Shown here: positions 30,038 to 39,906 of the stretch, piece by piece
How positions within the stretch are numbered: position 1 is the first letter of the stretch
Layout of the letters: the number at the start of each line of letters is the position of its first letter
DNA from: Rhizobium sp. Q54
GTDB lineage: Bacteria > Pseudomonadota > Alphaproteobacteria > Rhizobiales > Beijerinckiaceae
DNA length: 64,000 nt
Assembly: GCA_945878875.1 (NCBI GenBank)
Contig: CAMCUC010000011.1
Location: 1 to 64,000, forward strand
Reading direction: 5' to 3'
Program-made: the position numbers and the translations under genes
The notes under the pieces: model-generated
Database searches by the model: none
Told to the model about the DNA's origin: nothing
The model's input: the letters and a program-made list of their open reading frames with translations, nothing else

Positions 30038-32200
30038 TCAGCCCGCAGCTTTCGCCTCGCGGCGGCGTGCGTGCAGCACAAACTCAGTGTAGCCATTCGG
30101 CTGCTCCGCCCCCTTTAACACGAGGTCGCAAGCGGCCTTGAAGGCGATCCCGTCAAATGCAGGCGCCATCGGGCGATAGAGCGGGTCGTCTGCGTTCTGG
30201 CGATCAACGATGGCCGCCATGCGCTTCATCGTCTCCATCACCTGCTCGCGCGTGCAAACGCCGTGGCGCAGCCAATTGGCGATGTGCTGGCTGGAAATGC
30301 GCAGCGTGGCGCGGTCTTCCATCAGGCCGACGTCGTGAATGTCGGGTACTTTCGAGCAGCCTACCCCCTGATCGATCCAGCGCACGACATAGCCGAGTAT
30401 GCCTTGCGTGTTGTTGTCGAGTTCCTGCTGCACGGATTCTGGCGCAAAGTTTGATTGCGACACGGGAATGGTGAGAATGTCGGACAGCGCTGCCGGCGTG
30501 CGGCTCGCCAGCTCCTTCTGGCGCGCGAACACGTCCAGCTGATGGTAATGCAGAGCATGCAGCGCGGCCGCCGTTGGCGAGGGCACCCAGGCGGTGTTTG
30601 CACCTGAACGGGGATGGCCAATCTTCTGCTCCAGCATATCGGCCATGCGGTCCGGCGCGGCCCACATGCCCTTGCCGATTTGCGCCTTGCCGGGCAGGCC
30701 CATCATCAGGCCGACATCAACGTTATTGTCCTCATAGGCCTTGATCCACGGGCAGGCGCGCATGTCGTTCTTGCGCACCATCGGCCCGGCCTCCATAGAG
30801 GTGTGGATTTCATCGCCGGTGCGATCAAGAAAGCCGGTGTTGATGAACACCACGCGATTGGATGCAGCGCGAATGCAGGCGGCGAGATTCACCGTTGTGC
30901 GGCGCTCTTCGTCCATGATGCCCATTTTCACGGTGTAGCGCGGCAGGCCCAGCATATCCTCGACGCGCGCAAAAATTTCATCCGCGAACGCAACCTCATC
31001 CGGCCCGTGCATTTTGGGTTTGACGATATAAACGGAACCCGCACGCGAATTGCGGATCGGACCAGCGCTGCGCAAATCGTGCATGGCGATGAGAACGCTG
31101 ATCGCGGCGTCCATCAGGCCTTCGGGAATTTCGGCGCCAGCGCTATCGAGCGCCGCATCCGTATACATGTGGTGGCCGACATTGCGGATCAGCATCAAGC
31201 TGCGGCCATGCAGGGTAAGCGCGCCGCCAGCGGGCGCATTATAAACGCGATCAGGGCGCAGGCGGCGCTCGATCAATCCATCGCCCTTGGGGAAGCTCGC
31301 CGACAGCGTGCCGTTCATCAGGCCAAGCCAATTGCGATAGACGAGGATCTTGTCCTGCGCGTCCACTGCCGCAACAGAATCTTCCATGTCGATGATGGTG
31401 GAGACGGCCGCCTCGACGACCAGATCGGCGACGCCCGCAGCGTCCGTTTTACCGATGGAATGATTGCGATCAATGACGATCTCAAGATGCATGCCGTTGT
31501 TGACCAGCAGCACGCTATTGGGCGCGCTGGCGCTGCCTGTGAAGCCCGCAAATTGCGCGGGCGCCTTGAGGCTCGCGCGGGCACCCTCTTTCAGTGTCAC
31601 GATCAGCGCGCCGTCCTGAACGCTATAGCCTGCAGCGTCCGCGTGCGAGCCAATCGCCAGCGGCGCGGCCAGATCAAGCACGGCGCGCGCCTTGGCGATC
31701 ACGCGGGCGCCACGCACGGGATTGAAGCCCTTGCCGCGTTCGGCGCCGTCGGCTTCTGAAATAGCGTCGGTGCCGTAGAGCGCGTCATACAATGAGCCCC
31801 AGCGGGCGTTGGCGGCGTTCAACGCATAGCGCGCGTTGCTCGAGGGCACGACCAATTGCGGCCCGGCGATGCGCGCGATCTCGTCGTCCACGGCGCCGGT
31901 GGCGATGGCGACAGCGGCAGGCGAGGGCAGCAAATAACCGATCTCGCGCAGGAAGCCCTCATAGGCCGCCGCATCGTGCGGGCGGCCTGCATTCTCGCGA
32001 TGCCATTCGTCGATCTGGCCCTGCAAAGCGTCGCGCTTGTCCAGCAACGCCTTGTTGCGGGGCGCAAGATCGCGCGCCAGCGCGCCAAAGCCGGCCCAGA
32101 AGGCTTGAGCTGTGACGCCTGTGCCCGGCAGCGCCTCGCCTTCAATGAAGGCGAGCAAGTCTGAATCAATCTGAAGGTCTTCGATGTTTACGCGAGCCAT
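30038..32200 (-). CDS. glcB: Malate synthase G
   Basis: The 720-aa monomeric malate synthase condenses glyoxylate and acetyl-CoA to malate. The length and motifs match Glc[42 protein letters not shown], and [26 protein letters not shown] with catalytic acidic residues. CAGGAG lies before the ATG. It follows hutH by 20 bp and closes the ureide operon. This placement suggests it captures glyoxylate released from allantoate rather than serving only the glyoxylate shunt. Confidence 0.95.
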   Translation of the reverse strand: MARVNIEDLQIDSDLLAFIEGEALPGTGVTAQAFWAGFGALARDLAPRNKALLDKRDALQGQIDEWHRENAGRPHDAAAYEGFLREIGYLLPSPAAVAIATGAVDDEIARIAGPQLVVPSSNARYALNAANARWGSLYDALYGTDAISEADGAERGKGFNPVRGARVIAKARAVLDLAAPLAIGSHADAAGYSVQDGALIVTLKEGARASLKAPAQFAGFTGSASAPNSVLLVNNGMHLEIVIDRNHSIGKTDAAGVADLVVEAAVSTIIDMEDSVAAVDAQDKILVYRNWLGLMNGTLSASFPKGDGLIERRLRPDRVYNAPAGGALTLHGRSLMLIRNVGHHMYTDAALDSAGAEIPEGLMDAAISVLIAMHDLRSAGPIRNSRAGSVYIVKPKMHGPDEVAFADEIFARVEDMLGLPRYTVKMGIMDEERRTTVNLAACIRAASNRVVFINTGFLDRTGDEIHTSMEAGPMVRKNDMRACPWIKAYEDNNVDVGLMMGLPGKAQIGKGMWAAPDRMADMLEQKIGHPRSGANTAWVPSPTAAALHALHYHQLDVFARQKELASRTPAALSDILTIPVSQSNFAPESVQQELDNNTQGILGYVVRWIDQGVGCSKVPDIHDVGLMEDRATLRISSQHIANWLRHGVCTREQVMETMKRMAAIVDRQNADDPLYRPMAPAFDGIAFKAACDLVLKGAEQPNGYTEFVLHARRREAKAAG

Positions 32201-32220
32201 GGGGAATCTCCTGAATAAAT

Positions 32221-33852
32221 TTAATCGAGCGCGCCGACGCTGGCTTCCACTGCAGCAACCACAGCGCCGGAGCGCACGAGATCAAGCGCGCCGCGCATTT
32301 CCGTTGCATACCAGCGGTCGCCGTCTAGCGCTGGCGCGACCACTTCGCGCAAAGCCCCAAGCGCAGCGCGCGCCCCCGATCCGATGGGGTGATCTTTCGC
32401 CACGCTGTCCACCAGCGACAACGCCTGTCCCGCCATGAGGATTTCGCCAGCCACGATCTGCTCGACGTTTTCAACGATCATACGCGCCTTGCGACCGCAC
32501 CATGTCGAGTTGGAAACGTGATCTTCCGCATTCGATTTTCCAGGAATGGAATCAACTGATCCCGGCATCGAGAGCGTGCGGTTTTCCATCACCAGAGCCG
32601 ACATCGTGCATTGCACGGTGGCATAGCCGGTGTTGAGCCCGCGCTTGCCCGCCAGCAGATTGCGCGGCAGGCCATAGCTCATGGTGGGATCGACAAGGCG
32701 CGCAAGGCGGCGCTCACAAATCGAGCCAAGGTCCGTCATCGCAATCGCGAGCACGTCCATGGCCTGCGCAACATACTGGCCGTGGAAATGTCCGCCGGAA
32801 ATAATTTCATAACCGCCCGAGCCATTGTCAAACACAAGCGGATTGTCGGTGGCGGAATTGATCTCCGTGTTGATGATGCCGTCCGCATAGGCCAGAGCCT
32901 CGCGCACCGGGCCATGCACTTGCGGGCCGCAGCGCAGCGAATAAACGTCCTGCACGCGCGGCGCCGGCGGCTTGGAGGGATCGCGGGCCTCGTCGGGAAA
33001 CAGCACGTGGCGCGCGGGTTCGGAGCAGCGCTGCGAATCTTCAATCATGCGCGCAACATTGCTGGCGCTCAGCGCCTGTCCGCGATGCGGGCGCGCCTTG
33101 TGCAGGCGCGATTGAAACGCGACCTTCTCGCCGCGCAAGCATTCAAGCGACATCACCAGCGCAATGTCGGCGTGCTTGATGAGATTGCGCGCATCCTCCA
33201 GCGCCAGCACTGCGAGCGCGAGCGAAACCGTCGAGCCGTTGATGAGGCACGAGGCGTCTTTGGCCGACAGATCAAACGTCGGCGCAAGACCCGCAGCGCT
33301 CAGCGCCTCGCGCGCAGGCATGCGCTTGCCCTGATAAAACATCTCCGCTTCTTCAAAGCCGCAAACGGCGCCTGACATATGCGCCAGCGGCGCCAGATCG
33401 CCGGAGGCCCCGACCGATCCCTTTTGCGGGATGACGGGCGCAAGGCCAGCGTTGAGGCAATCAATCAGCCGCTCCAGCAATTGCACGCGCGGGCCGGAAT
33501 AGTTTGAGGCGAACGCATTGGCGCGCAGCAACATCGTGGCGCGCGCGACGTCTTCGCTAAAAGGCTCTCCGACGCCGGTGGCGTGGGCGTAGACGCTTTT
33601 CGTCTGGTACTCAATCATGTCCTTCATCAGCACGCGCTGATCCTTGAACAGGCCGACGCCGGTATTGAAGGAATACATGAGCGGCGCATCGTCGTTCATG
33701 AAATTCTCGTCGAGCCATGTGCGCGTGGCCCCGAGCCGCTCGCGCGCAGCGCTATCGAGGCTCACCTTCGCATAGGCGCCGTTTGCGGCGCGCCGCGTAA
33801 CAGCCAGCACGTCAGCGCCGGTGAGGCTTGCGCCGTCGATGATTACTTTCAT
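32221..33852 (-). CDS. hutH: MIO-type aromatic amino acid lyase, histidine ammonia-lyase-like
   Basis: The 543-aa protein belongs to the HAL/PAL/TAL family. The Ala-Ser-Gly triad that cyclises to the MIO cofactor is at 149-151 ([14 protein letters not shown]), and the catalytic Tyr is probably Y60. The HAL substrate loop LSHAAG appears as [11 protein letters not shown], keeping His (H90) but with Ala in place of Ser. It is about 30 aa longer than typical HutH, and the segment after YSFNTGVG ([15 protein letters not shown]) is unusual. It overlaps allC by 4 bp and has no hutU, hutI or hutG beside it. It may deaminate histidine or a related compound; the exact substrate is uncertain. Confidence 0.75.
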   Translation of the reverse strand: MKVIIDGASLTGADVLAVTRRAANGAYAKVSLDSAARERLGATRTWLDENFMNDDAPLMYSFNTGVGLFKDQRVLMKDMIEYQTKSVYAHATGVGEPFSEDVARATMLLRANAFASNYSGPRVQLLERLIDCLNAGLAPVIPQKGSVGASGDLAPLAHMSGAVCGFEEAEMFYQGKRMPAREALSAAGLAPTFDLSAKDASCLINGSTVSLALAVLALEDARNLIKHADIALVMSLECLRGEKVAFQSRLHKARPHRGQALSASNVARMIEDSQRCSEPARHVLFPDEARDPSKPPAPRVQDVYSLRCGPQVHGPVREALAYADGIINTEINSATDNPLVFDNGSGGYEIISGGHFHGQYVAQAMDVLAIAMTDLGSICERRLARLVDPTMSYGLPRNLLAGKRGLNTGYATVQCTMSALVMENRTLSMPGSVDSIPGKSNAEDHVSNSTWCGRKARMIVENVEQIVAGEILMAGQALSLVDSVAKDHPIGSGARAALGALREVVAPALDGDRWYATEMRGALDLVRSGAVVAAVEASVGALD

Positions 33853-35075
33853 GCTTCAGCTCCAAACGTCTCGATAAAATCTTCCAGAACGGCAAGGGCG
33901 CTCGCGATGTCGGCTTCTGATGCGAACTCATCCGGCCGAGGGCTGACGCCGCCGCGACAGCGCACGAACAACATCGCCAGCGGCATGCGGTTACGAAATG
34001 ACATTGCGTCATGGCCAGCGCCGCTGGGCAATGCAAAAGCCTCGTGGCCGCAGCGTATCAACGCTCGCTCCAGCGCACTCATCAAGGCGGGATCGCAGGG
34101 CGCGGCGGGCATGTCGTAGCTGATCGTCATTTCCGCCGTAACGCTGCGACGCGCGGCGATCTCTTGCACGCGGGCGCCAATTTCCGCAATTGCCGCAGCG
34201 CGATCTGCATCTCGCGGGCTGCGCACGTCAATCGACAGGCGCGCATTGCCCGGCACGACATTGACCGCGCCGTTGCGGATTTCAAAGCGCCCGATTGTCG
34301 CCACAAGATCGGGCCTGCTGGCGCCGATCTCCTCGACCGCCAGCACGATTTCCGCGCCCGCCGCCGCCGCGTCCCGGCGCATGTTCATCGGCAACGTGCC
34401 GGAATGTCCGGCGGCGCCGGTGACGACGATTTCGCCGCGCGAGGCGCCGTTGATGGCGGTGACTATACCCAGCGGCAAACCCTTGGCCTCAAGCACCGGC
34501 CCCTGCTCGATATGGACTTCGACATAGCCCAGAACGTCAGCGCGATTGCGCGCTTCCTGCGCAATGCTGGATGGATCGCAACCAAAGGCCTCGAGCGCTT
34601 GCCGGCGCGAAACGCCAGCCGCATCGCGCGTCTCCAGGCAGGCTTCGTCAAAGACGCCCGCGACTGCGCGCGAGCCGGTGAGCGAGGTTGAAAAGCGCAC
34701 GCCCTCTTCGTCGCCAAACGCAAGAACCTCAATTGCGAAGGGCGGCTTTACGCCGCGTGCGCGCAAGCGGTCCAGCGCTTCAATCGCGATCACGACTCCA
34801 AGCGGCCCGTCGAACATGCCAGCATTGCGCACGCTGTCGATGTGCGAGCCCAGCAGCAGCGTTTTAGCACTGGGCCTCAGGCCTTCCTGCCGCCCCACCA
34901 GCGTGGCGGCGCCGTCCAGCCGCGTGGCGAGCCCGGCTTCCTGCATCCAGGCTGAGACCAAATCCACAGCACGCTTGTGCGCGGGCGAGAGCGTGAGGCG
35001 CGTGAGCCCCGCCTCGTCGTCGCTGAGCCCGTTCAGCTCGTTGAGGCGCGCGACGATGCGCGCGGCGCCGCTCAT
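33849..35075 (-). CDS. allC: Allantoate amidohydrolase (M20 Zn hydrolase/carbamoylase family)
   Basis: The 408-aa binuclear-metal hydrolase shows LLLGSHIDSVRNAGMFDGPLGV (His and bridging Asp), FGDEEGVRF (Glu pair), VEVHIEQGPVLE and PSGAGHDAMSF. This family covers allantoate amidohydrolases and N-carbamoyl-amino-acid hydrolases. Direct coupling to the allantoinase/OHCU fusion upstream (ATGA overlap) favours allantoate to ureidoglycine, ammonia and CO2. A beta-ureidopropionase role cannot be excluded from sequence alone. Confidence 0.85.
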   Translation of the reverse strand: MSGAARIVARLNELNGLSDDEAGLTRLTLSPAHKRAVDLVSAWMQEAGLATRLDGAATLVGRQEGLRPSAKTLLLGSHIDSVRNAGMFDGPLGVVIAIEALDRLRARGVKPPFAIEVLAFGDEEGVRFSTSLTGSRAVAGVFDEACLETRDAAGVSRRQALEAFGCDPSSIAQEARNRADVLGYVEVHIEQGPVLEAKGLPLGIVTAINGASRGEIVVTGAAGHSGTLPMNMRRDAAAAGAEIVLAVEEIGASRPDLVATIGRFEIRNGAVNVVPGNARLSIDVRSPRDADRAAAIAEIGARVQEIAARRSVTAEMTISYDMPAAPCDPALMSALERALIRCGHEAFALPSGAGHDAMSFRNRMPLAMLFVRCRGGVSPRPDEFASEADIASALAVLEDFIETFGAEA

Positions 35076-36484
35076 GAAGGCAACCTGTCAGTCAGACGCA
35101 GCAGCGCGATCTTCTCGATCTGCGCCAGCGCCTCGTTGAATTCCGTCTCCGCATCGTGGTTGAGGCGACGCTCGAAGCCCGCCAGAATTTGCTCTTTGCT
35201 TGCGCCCTTCACCGCCATGATGAAGGGGAACCCGAAGCGCGCCTTGTAAGCCTCGTTCAGCGCGGTAAAACGCGCCAGCTCGTCGGCGCTGAGTTTGTCG
35301 AGGCCAGCAGAGCCCTGCTCCTTGGCGGAATCGTCGGTGAGCTTTTTGGCCAGCGCAAGCCGTCCGGCAAGATCGGGATGGGCGCAGATCAGCGCGCGCT
35401 TTTCATCCACGTTCATCGCCCGCATCTGCGCAACCATTGCCTTATGCAGGCCAGACGCGGTGCCATGCGCACCGGCTAAACCTGCCTCAAATGCGCGCGC
35501 GGCGATCTGCGGCGTATGTTCAAAAATATCGCCGAAGACTTCGACAAACAAAGCCTTCGACATGCGGCTTGGGCGATAGCCGGCAGCGGGTGGATGATGT
35601 TTGATCCAATGGCGCGCAATATCGAGCCGGGTCGTCACCCATGCGTGCTTGTGGCTTTCCACATAATCGAGAAACCGCGCCAGCGCCGCCACGCGGCCGG
35701 GGCGCCCGACAAGCCTGCAATGCAAGCCGATGGACATCATCTTCGGCGCCTCGACGCCTTCGGCATAGAGTACGTCGAACGAATCTTTCAGGTACGCGAA
35801 AAACTGGTCGCCGCTGTTGAAACCCTGCGGCGTTGCAAACCGCATGTCGTTGGCGTCGAGCGTATAGGGCGTGATGAGGTGGGGGCCGTGCGGGCCTTCA
35901 ACCCAATAGGGCAGCTCATCGGCGTAGGAATCGGCCGAATACAGAAATCCGCCTTCCGCCATGGTCAAATCAAGCGAATTGACCGAGGTGCGCCCCTGAT
36001 AAAACCCGAGCGGGCGAGCGCCGGCGACTTCCGTGTGCAGGCGCACGGCCTCGTCAATATGCGCGCGCTCGTCGGCTGGCGCGTAATCCTTGTAGTCGAT
36101 CCATTTCAACCCATGGCTGGCGATCTCCCAGCCAGCCTCGTTCATCGCCGCCACGGCGTGGCGATTGCGCTCCATCGCCATCGCCACGCCAAACACGGTG
36201 ACGGGCATGGCGCGCTCGGTAAAAAGGCGATGCAGGCGCCAGAAGCCCGCGCGCGCGCCATATTCGTAAATCGATTCCATGTTCATGTGGCGCTGGCCGG
36301 GCCAGGCCTGCGCGCCAACGATTTCCGACAGAAACGCTTCCGAGGCTGCGTCCCCGTGCAGGATGCAATTCTCGCCGCCCTCTTCGTAATTGATGACGAA
36401 TTGCACGGCGATGCGGGCGCCGCCGGGCCAATTGGCGTGCGGGGGCTTTGCGCCATAGCCGACAAGATCGCGCGGGTAATCCAT
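35072..36484 (-). CDS. puuE: Bifunctional allantoinase (PuuE) / OHCU decarboxylase (UraD)
   Basis: This is a 470-aa fusion. Residues 1 to about 300 are a polysaccharide-deacetylase-type allantoinase (MDYPRDLVGYG, NYEEGGENCILHGD, ASHGLKWIDYKD with metal-type His, IGLHCRLVGRPGR). Residues about 308-470 are 2-oxo-4-hydroxy-4-carboxy-5-ureidoimidazoline decarboxylase (FVEVFGDIFEHTP, ICAHPDLAGRLALAKKLT, FGFPFIMAVKGAS). The two halves run consecutive steps: OHCU to S-allantoin, then ring opening to allantoate. It overlaps uraH by 1 bp and allC by 4 bp. Confidence 0.93.
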   Translation of the reverse strand: MDYPRDLVGYGAKPPHANWPGGARIAVQFVINYEEGGENCILHGDAASEAFLSEIVGAQAWPGQRHMNMESIYEYGARAGFWRLHRLFTERAMPVTVFGVAMAMERNRHAVAAMNEAGWEIASHGLKWIDYKDYAPADERAHIDEAVRLHTEVAGARPLGFYQGRTSVNSLDLTMAEGGFLYSADSYADELPYWVEGPHGPHLITPYTLDANDMRFATPQGFNSGDQFFAYLKDSFDVLYAEGVEAPKMMSIGLHCRLVGRPGRVAALARFLDYVESHKHAWVTTRLDIARHWIKHHPPAAGYRPSRMSKALFVEVFGDIFEHTPQIAARAFEAGLAGAHGTASGLHKAMVAQMRAMNVDEKRALICAHPDLAGRLALAKKLTDDSAKEQGSAGLDKLSADELARFTALNEAYKARFGFPFIMAVKGASKEQILAGFERRLNHDAETEFNEALAQIEKIALLRLTDRLPS

Positions 36485-36834
36485 TATGAGCCCCGATAGG
36501 TGGAATAGGACCAGGGCGTGGCCAGCAGCGGTACATGATAATGGCCCCCGGGCTCGGCTATGCCAAAGCGCACCACCGCCACGTCCAGAAACGCGGGCTC
36601 GGGCAGTTCAATACAGCGGCTTCGAAAGTAATCGCCGATGTGAAAGCGCAGCTCGTAGACGCCCAAAGGCAAATCGCCGGTCATCAGCGGCTCGTCGGTG
36701 CGCCCGTCCGCGTTTGTGCGCACGTTCTTCAACGCGCGTTCGCCCGCAGGCTGCATCGCCACCAGATCAATGGCCACGCCATCAGCCGGGCGACCGGAAT
36801 GCGTGTCCAGAATATGCGTCGACAACCGTCCCAT
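36484..36834 (-). CDS. uraH: 5-hydroxyisourate hydrolase (transthyretin-like)
   Basis: The 116-aa protein opens MGRLSTHILDTHSGRPA, contains the Arg/His-bearing strand ELRFHIGDYF and ends in YRGS, the diagnostic C-terminus of HIU hydrolases. It hydrolyses 5-hydroxyisourate to OHCU, the substrate of the UraD half of the next gene. It is the first gene of the ureide operon; only 64 bp separate it from dapE upstream. No uricase gene is present in the window. Confidence 0.95.
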   Translation of the reverse strand: MGRLSTHILDTHSGRPADGVAIDLVAMQPAGERALKNVRTNADGRTDEPLMTGDLPLGVYELRFHIGDYFRSRCIELPEPAFLDVAVVRFGIAEPGGHYHVPLLATPWSYSTYRGS

Positions 36835-36898
36835 CGGACCCTCTCAAGCTCCAGCCAGATTTAGCACGGGCGCCCGCGCCGCGTCACTGGCGTCAAGT

Positions 36899-38065
36899 CT
36901 ATGCGAAATAGGCGCCGAGCGCCCGCTGGTAGATGGCGGCGAGCTTATGCAGGTCCGCCACGCTCACGCGCTCGTCCACCGCATGCATGGTCTGGCCCAC
37001 AAGACCAAACTCGACGACTTGCGCATAATTGCAGATAAACCTCGCGTCCGACGTGCCGCCCGTGGTTGACAATACAGGCCGGCGCCCGGTCTCGGCCTCC
37101 ACGGCGCTGGCGAACAAATCCACGAACGGGCCGGGCTGCGTGAGGAAGGCCAGCGCATTGGTGGGCTGAAAGCTCAAAGCATAGCGCGCGCTCCCGGCGG
37201 CCGCAGCCAGCCGGGCGGAAAGCTCATCGGCCAGAGTTTGCGGCGTCCACAGATCGTTGAACCGCACATTGAACTGCGCCCGCGCCTTGGCAGGGATCAC
37301 GTTGACGGCCGAATTTCCGACGTCGATGGACGTGATCTCAAGGTTGGAGGGATCGAAATGCGCCGTTCCCGCATCAAGGGGCCTGGCCAGCAATGCGCCC
37401 GCCAGCCGCAAGATATGATGCACGGGATTATCGGCCAGGTGCGGATAACCCACGTGCCCCTGCTTGCCCTGAACCTCGATAGCGCCCGACAGCGAGCCCC
37501 GGCGCCCGATCTTGATCATGTCGCCCAGCGCATCGGGATTAGTCGGCTCGCCCAGAATGCAATGGTCGAAGCGCTCGCCCTTTGCATGCGCCCATTCCAG
37601 CAATTTGACCGTGCCGTTGACGGCAGGCCCTTCCTCATCGCCGGTAATCAGAAAGACGATGGAGCCCTTGAACGCCCTGTTTTGCGCCAGAAAGGACAAA
37701 ACGGCGGCGATGGAGGCCGCCAGTCCGCCCTTCATGTCCACCGCGCCGCGCCCCCACATCATGTCGTCAGCGATCTGCGCGGAGAACGGATCGAACCGCC
37801 ATTGCGCGGCATCTCCGGGCGGCACCACGTCGGTGTGGCCAGCGAACATCAGGCACGGCGCTTGCGTTCCAAAGCGGGCGTAGAGATTGTCGGTGTCGGG
37901 ATAGCCTTCTTGCGAAAACAGCACGCGCTGCGTTTTGAAGCCCGCCCCTGCCAGCATGGACTCGATCAGCCCGAGCGCGCCAGCTTCCGCCGGCGTCACG
38001 GACGGGCAGCGGATCAGATCCTGAGCGATGGAAACGGCGTCTGGTATCGTCGGCTGTATGGTCAA
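36899..38065 (-). CDS. dapE: Succinyl-diaminopimelate desuccinylase
   Basis: The 388-aa M20 Zn peptidase removes succinate from N-succinyl-LL-diaminopimelate in lysine/peptidoglycan precursor synthesis. Motifs are [13 protein letters not shown] (metal His, Asp), [26 protein letters not shown] (Glu pair) and [14 protein letters not shown]. The start is TTG at 38065, supported by AGGAG 6-7 bp upstream and by the absence of any in-frame ATG near the family start. It is divergent from the MAPEG gene. Confidence 0.93.
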   Translation of the reverse strand: MTIQPTIPDAVSIAQDLIRCPSVTPAEAGALGLIESMLAGAGFKTQRVLFSQEGYPDTDNLYARFGTQAPCLMFAGHTDVVPPGDAAQWRFDPFSAQIADDMMWGRGAVDMKGGLAASIAAVLSFLAQNRAFKGSIVFLITGDEEGPAVNGTVKLLEWAHAKGERFDHCILGEPTNPDALGDMIKIGRRGSLSGAIEVQGKQGHVGYPHLADNPVHHILRLAGALLARPLDAGTAHFDPSNLEITSIDVGNSAVNVIPAKARAQFNVRFNDLWTPQTLADELSARLAAAAGSARYALSFQPTNALAFLTQPGPFVDLFASAVEAETGRRPVLSTTGGTSDARFICNYAQVVEFGLVGQTMHAVDERVSVADLHKLAAIYQRALGAYFA

Positions 38066-38161
38066 AGCGGGCTCCTATAGCCCAGAACCTGAACGCTTCG
38101 CTGCGCGGGGTCAATGCGGTATGAAGCTGCCGGGGCATGTGCGCCTGCAAAAGGATTTTTC

Positions 38162-38548
38162 ATGATCAAGATCGTCCCCCTCTACGCCGCCCTGCTCGCC
38201 TTCGTGTTCATAGCTCTCTCGGCGCATGTAATCCGCTTTCGCCGCTTGCTGAAAATTGGCCTCGGCTCAAATGGCGACGCGGCGCTGGAGCGCGCAATGC
38301 GGGTGCATGCAAATTTTGCAGAATATGCCCCGTTCGCCTTGCTCCTGCTGGCGTTTGCGGAAATGCAGGGGGCCTACGGGCCGCTTATACATATGCTGGC
38401 GGGCGCGCTTTTAATTGGTCGCTGCGTTCACGCCTATGGCCTGTCACGGGAGCGGGAAGATTTTCGCCTCCGGGTTGGCGGCATGATCTTGACCTTTAGC
38501 GTAATCGGGATAACGGCGGGGCTGCTGCTTGTAATACCCGTGCTTTAA
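38162..38548 (+). CDS. MAPEG-family membrane protein
   Basis: The 128-aa protein has four hydrophobic segments and the MAPEG pattern RAMRVHANFAEYAPFALLLLAFAE followed by GALLIGRCVHAYGL. The family includes microsomal glutathione transferases; bacterial members are mostly uncharacterised inner-membrane proteins (YecN type). The ATG at 38162 was selected; an upstream in-frame start at 38114 would add a non-conserved segment. It is followed closely by the FAD oxidoreductase gene (24 bp). Confidence 0.85.
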   Translation: MIKIVPLYAALLAFVFIALSAHVIRFRRLLKIGLGSNGDAALERAMRVHANFAEYAPFALLLLAFAEMQGAYGPLIHMLAGALLIGRCVHAYGLSREREDFRLRVGGMILTFSVIGITAGLLLVIPVL

Positions 38549-38572
38549 GGTCCGAAGGGCGACCTGCGGCGT

Positions 38573-39532
38573 ATGCAAGACATGACACGACACATCGGCA
38601 TTATCGGCGCGGGCATGGCCGGCCTCAGCGCGGCGCAAAGCCTGCGCGCAGCGGGCGTGCGCGTCACCCTGTTTGAAAAGAGCCGCGGCCTTGGCGGGCG
38701 CATGTCGACGCGGCGCGTGGACGGGCTGCAATTCGATCATGGCGCGCAATACCTCACCGCCAAGAGCGCGGCTTTCAAAAAGCAGGTCGCAGAATGGCGG
38801 ACCAGCGGCGCCGCTGCGCCATGGTTCGACGAGGCTTATGTCGGTGCGCCGGGCATGACTGCCCCCTCGCGCGCTTTGGGCGACGGTCTGGACGTTGTGA
38901 CTGCGCGGACTGCTACAAAGCTCGTGCGCACAAACGGCTTGTGGCGGGTGGAGGATGCGGAGGGACCGATAGAGGCTCCCGGAAATGGGGCCTTCAGTGC
39001 ACTGATCGTCGCCGTGCCTGCGCCGCAGGCGCAAACGCTGCTGGTAAGCGCTGGCGCCGACCTGCCGGGCGTGAGCGAGGCACGTTACGCCCCTTGCTGG
39101 GCGTTGATGCTGGCGTTTGAGACTTCGCACGAACACGTCTCTTCGCGGATCAAACTCGATGAGGGAGCGATCAGCTGGATCGCGCGCGACAGCGACAAGC
39201 CGGGACGCGGCAAGGCCTGCGAAACATGGGTGATCCACGCAAGCCCGGCCTGGACGCGCGAGCACATAAAACTGACCCCCGACGAGGCGTGTGCGGCTCT
39301 GCTGGAGCGGTTTGCCGCCACGACCGGCATTGTATCGCAGCCTTCTTACGCCTCCGCGCACCGCTGGCTTTATGCGCTTGTGGAGCAAGCGGCTGGCGCG
39401 CCATGCCTGTGGGACGCCTACATGCAAATCGGTGCCTGCGGCGATTGGTGCATCGGGCCGCGCGTTGAGGCTGCTTTTGAAAGCGGGCGGGCGATGGCGG
39501 ATATGGTTCTCTCACAAGGCCAAAGCGCATGA
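38573..39532 (+). CDS. FAD-dependent amine oxidase-like (renalase-type) oxidoreductase
   Basis: The 319-aa flavoprotein has a Rossmann FAD motif IGIIGAGMAGLSAAQSLRAAG at the N-terminus, FEKSRGLGGRMSTRR, and FDHGAQYLTAK, which matches the bacterial renalase-like NAD(P)/FAD oxidoreductases. The C-terminal GDWCIGPRVEAAFESGRAMAD closes the FAD site. The substrate is unknown; related enzymes oxidise misreduced NAD(P)H isomers. A second ATG at 38582 could be the start. It overlaps the DCC gene by 4 bp. Confidence 0.87.
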   Translation: MQDMTRHIGIIGAGMAGLSAAQSLRAAGVRVTLFEKSRGLGGRMSTRRVDGLQFDHGAQYLTAKSAAFKKQVAEWRTSGAAAPWFDEAYVGAPGMTAPSRALGDGLDVVTARTATKLVRTNGLWRVEDAEGPIEAPGNGAFSALIVAVPAPQAQTLLVSAGADLPGVSEARYAPCWALMLAFETSHEHVSSRIKLDEGAISWIARDSDKPGRGKACETWVIHASPAWTREHIKLTPDEACAALLERFAATTGIVSQPSYASAHRWLYALVEQAAGAPCLWDAYMQIGACGDWCIGPRVEAAFESGRAMADMVLSQGQSA

Positions 39533-39906
39533 ACGAGCAGACCCCCGAACTCACCGTCTATTACGATGGCGGCTGTCCGCTGTGCCGCATGGAGATCAGC
39601 CATTATCAGGGACAGAGCGGCGCTGAACGCATCTGCTTTCTCGACGTCTCGAAAGCGGGCGAGCTAGCCGCGCCAGACTTGCCGCGCGACAAAGCTCTGG
39701 CGCGCTTTCATGTGCGCGATTCCAGCGGCGCGCTTGAATCAGGCGCCGCTGCGTTCGTGCATATCTGGCTTGTGCTGCCCAAATGGCGCTGGGCCGCAAG
39801 GCTTTCCAGAATTCCCGGCGCACTCTGGATCATGGAGCGCGCCTATCGTGGATTTTTGCCGTTGCGCCCGTTCATCGCGCGCATGCTGGGCGGAAGAAAA
39901 GGCTAG
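39529..39906 (+). CDS. DCC-family thiol-disulfide oxidoreductase-like protein (DUF393)
   Basis: The 125-aa protein carries the DCC signature YYDGGCPLCRMEISHY with a CPLC redox pair near residue 16, and the family C-terminus YRGFLPLRPFIARML. DUF393 proteins have a thioredoxin-like fold; their function is not established. Coupled to the FAD oxidoreductase by ATGA, suggesting a joint redox role. Its stop codon overlaps that of the convergent hydrolase gene (CTAG). Confidence 0.85.
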   Translation: MNEQTPELTVYYDGGCPLCRMEISHYQGQSGAERICFLDVSKAGELAAPDLPRDKALARFHVRDSSGALESGAAAFVHIWLVLPKWRWAARLSRIPGALWIMERAYRGFLPLRPFIARMLGGRKG

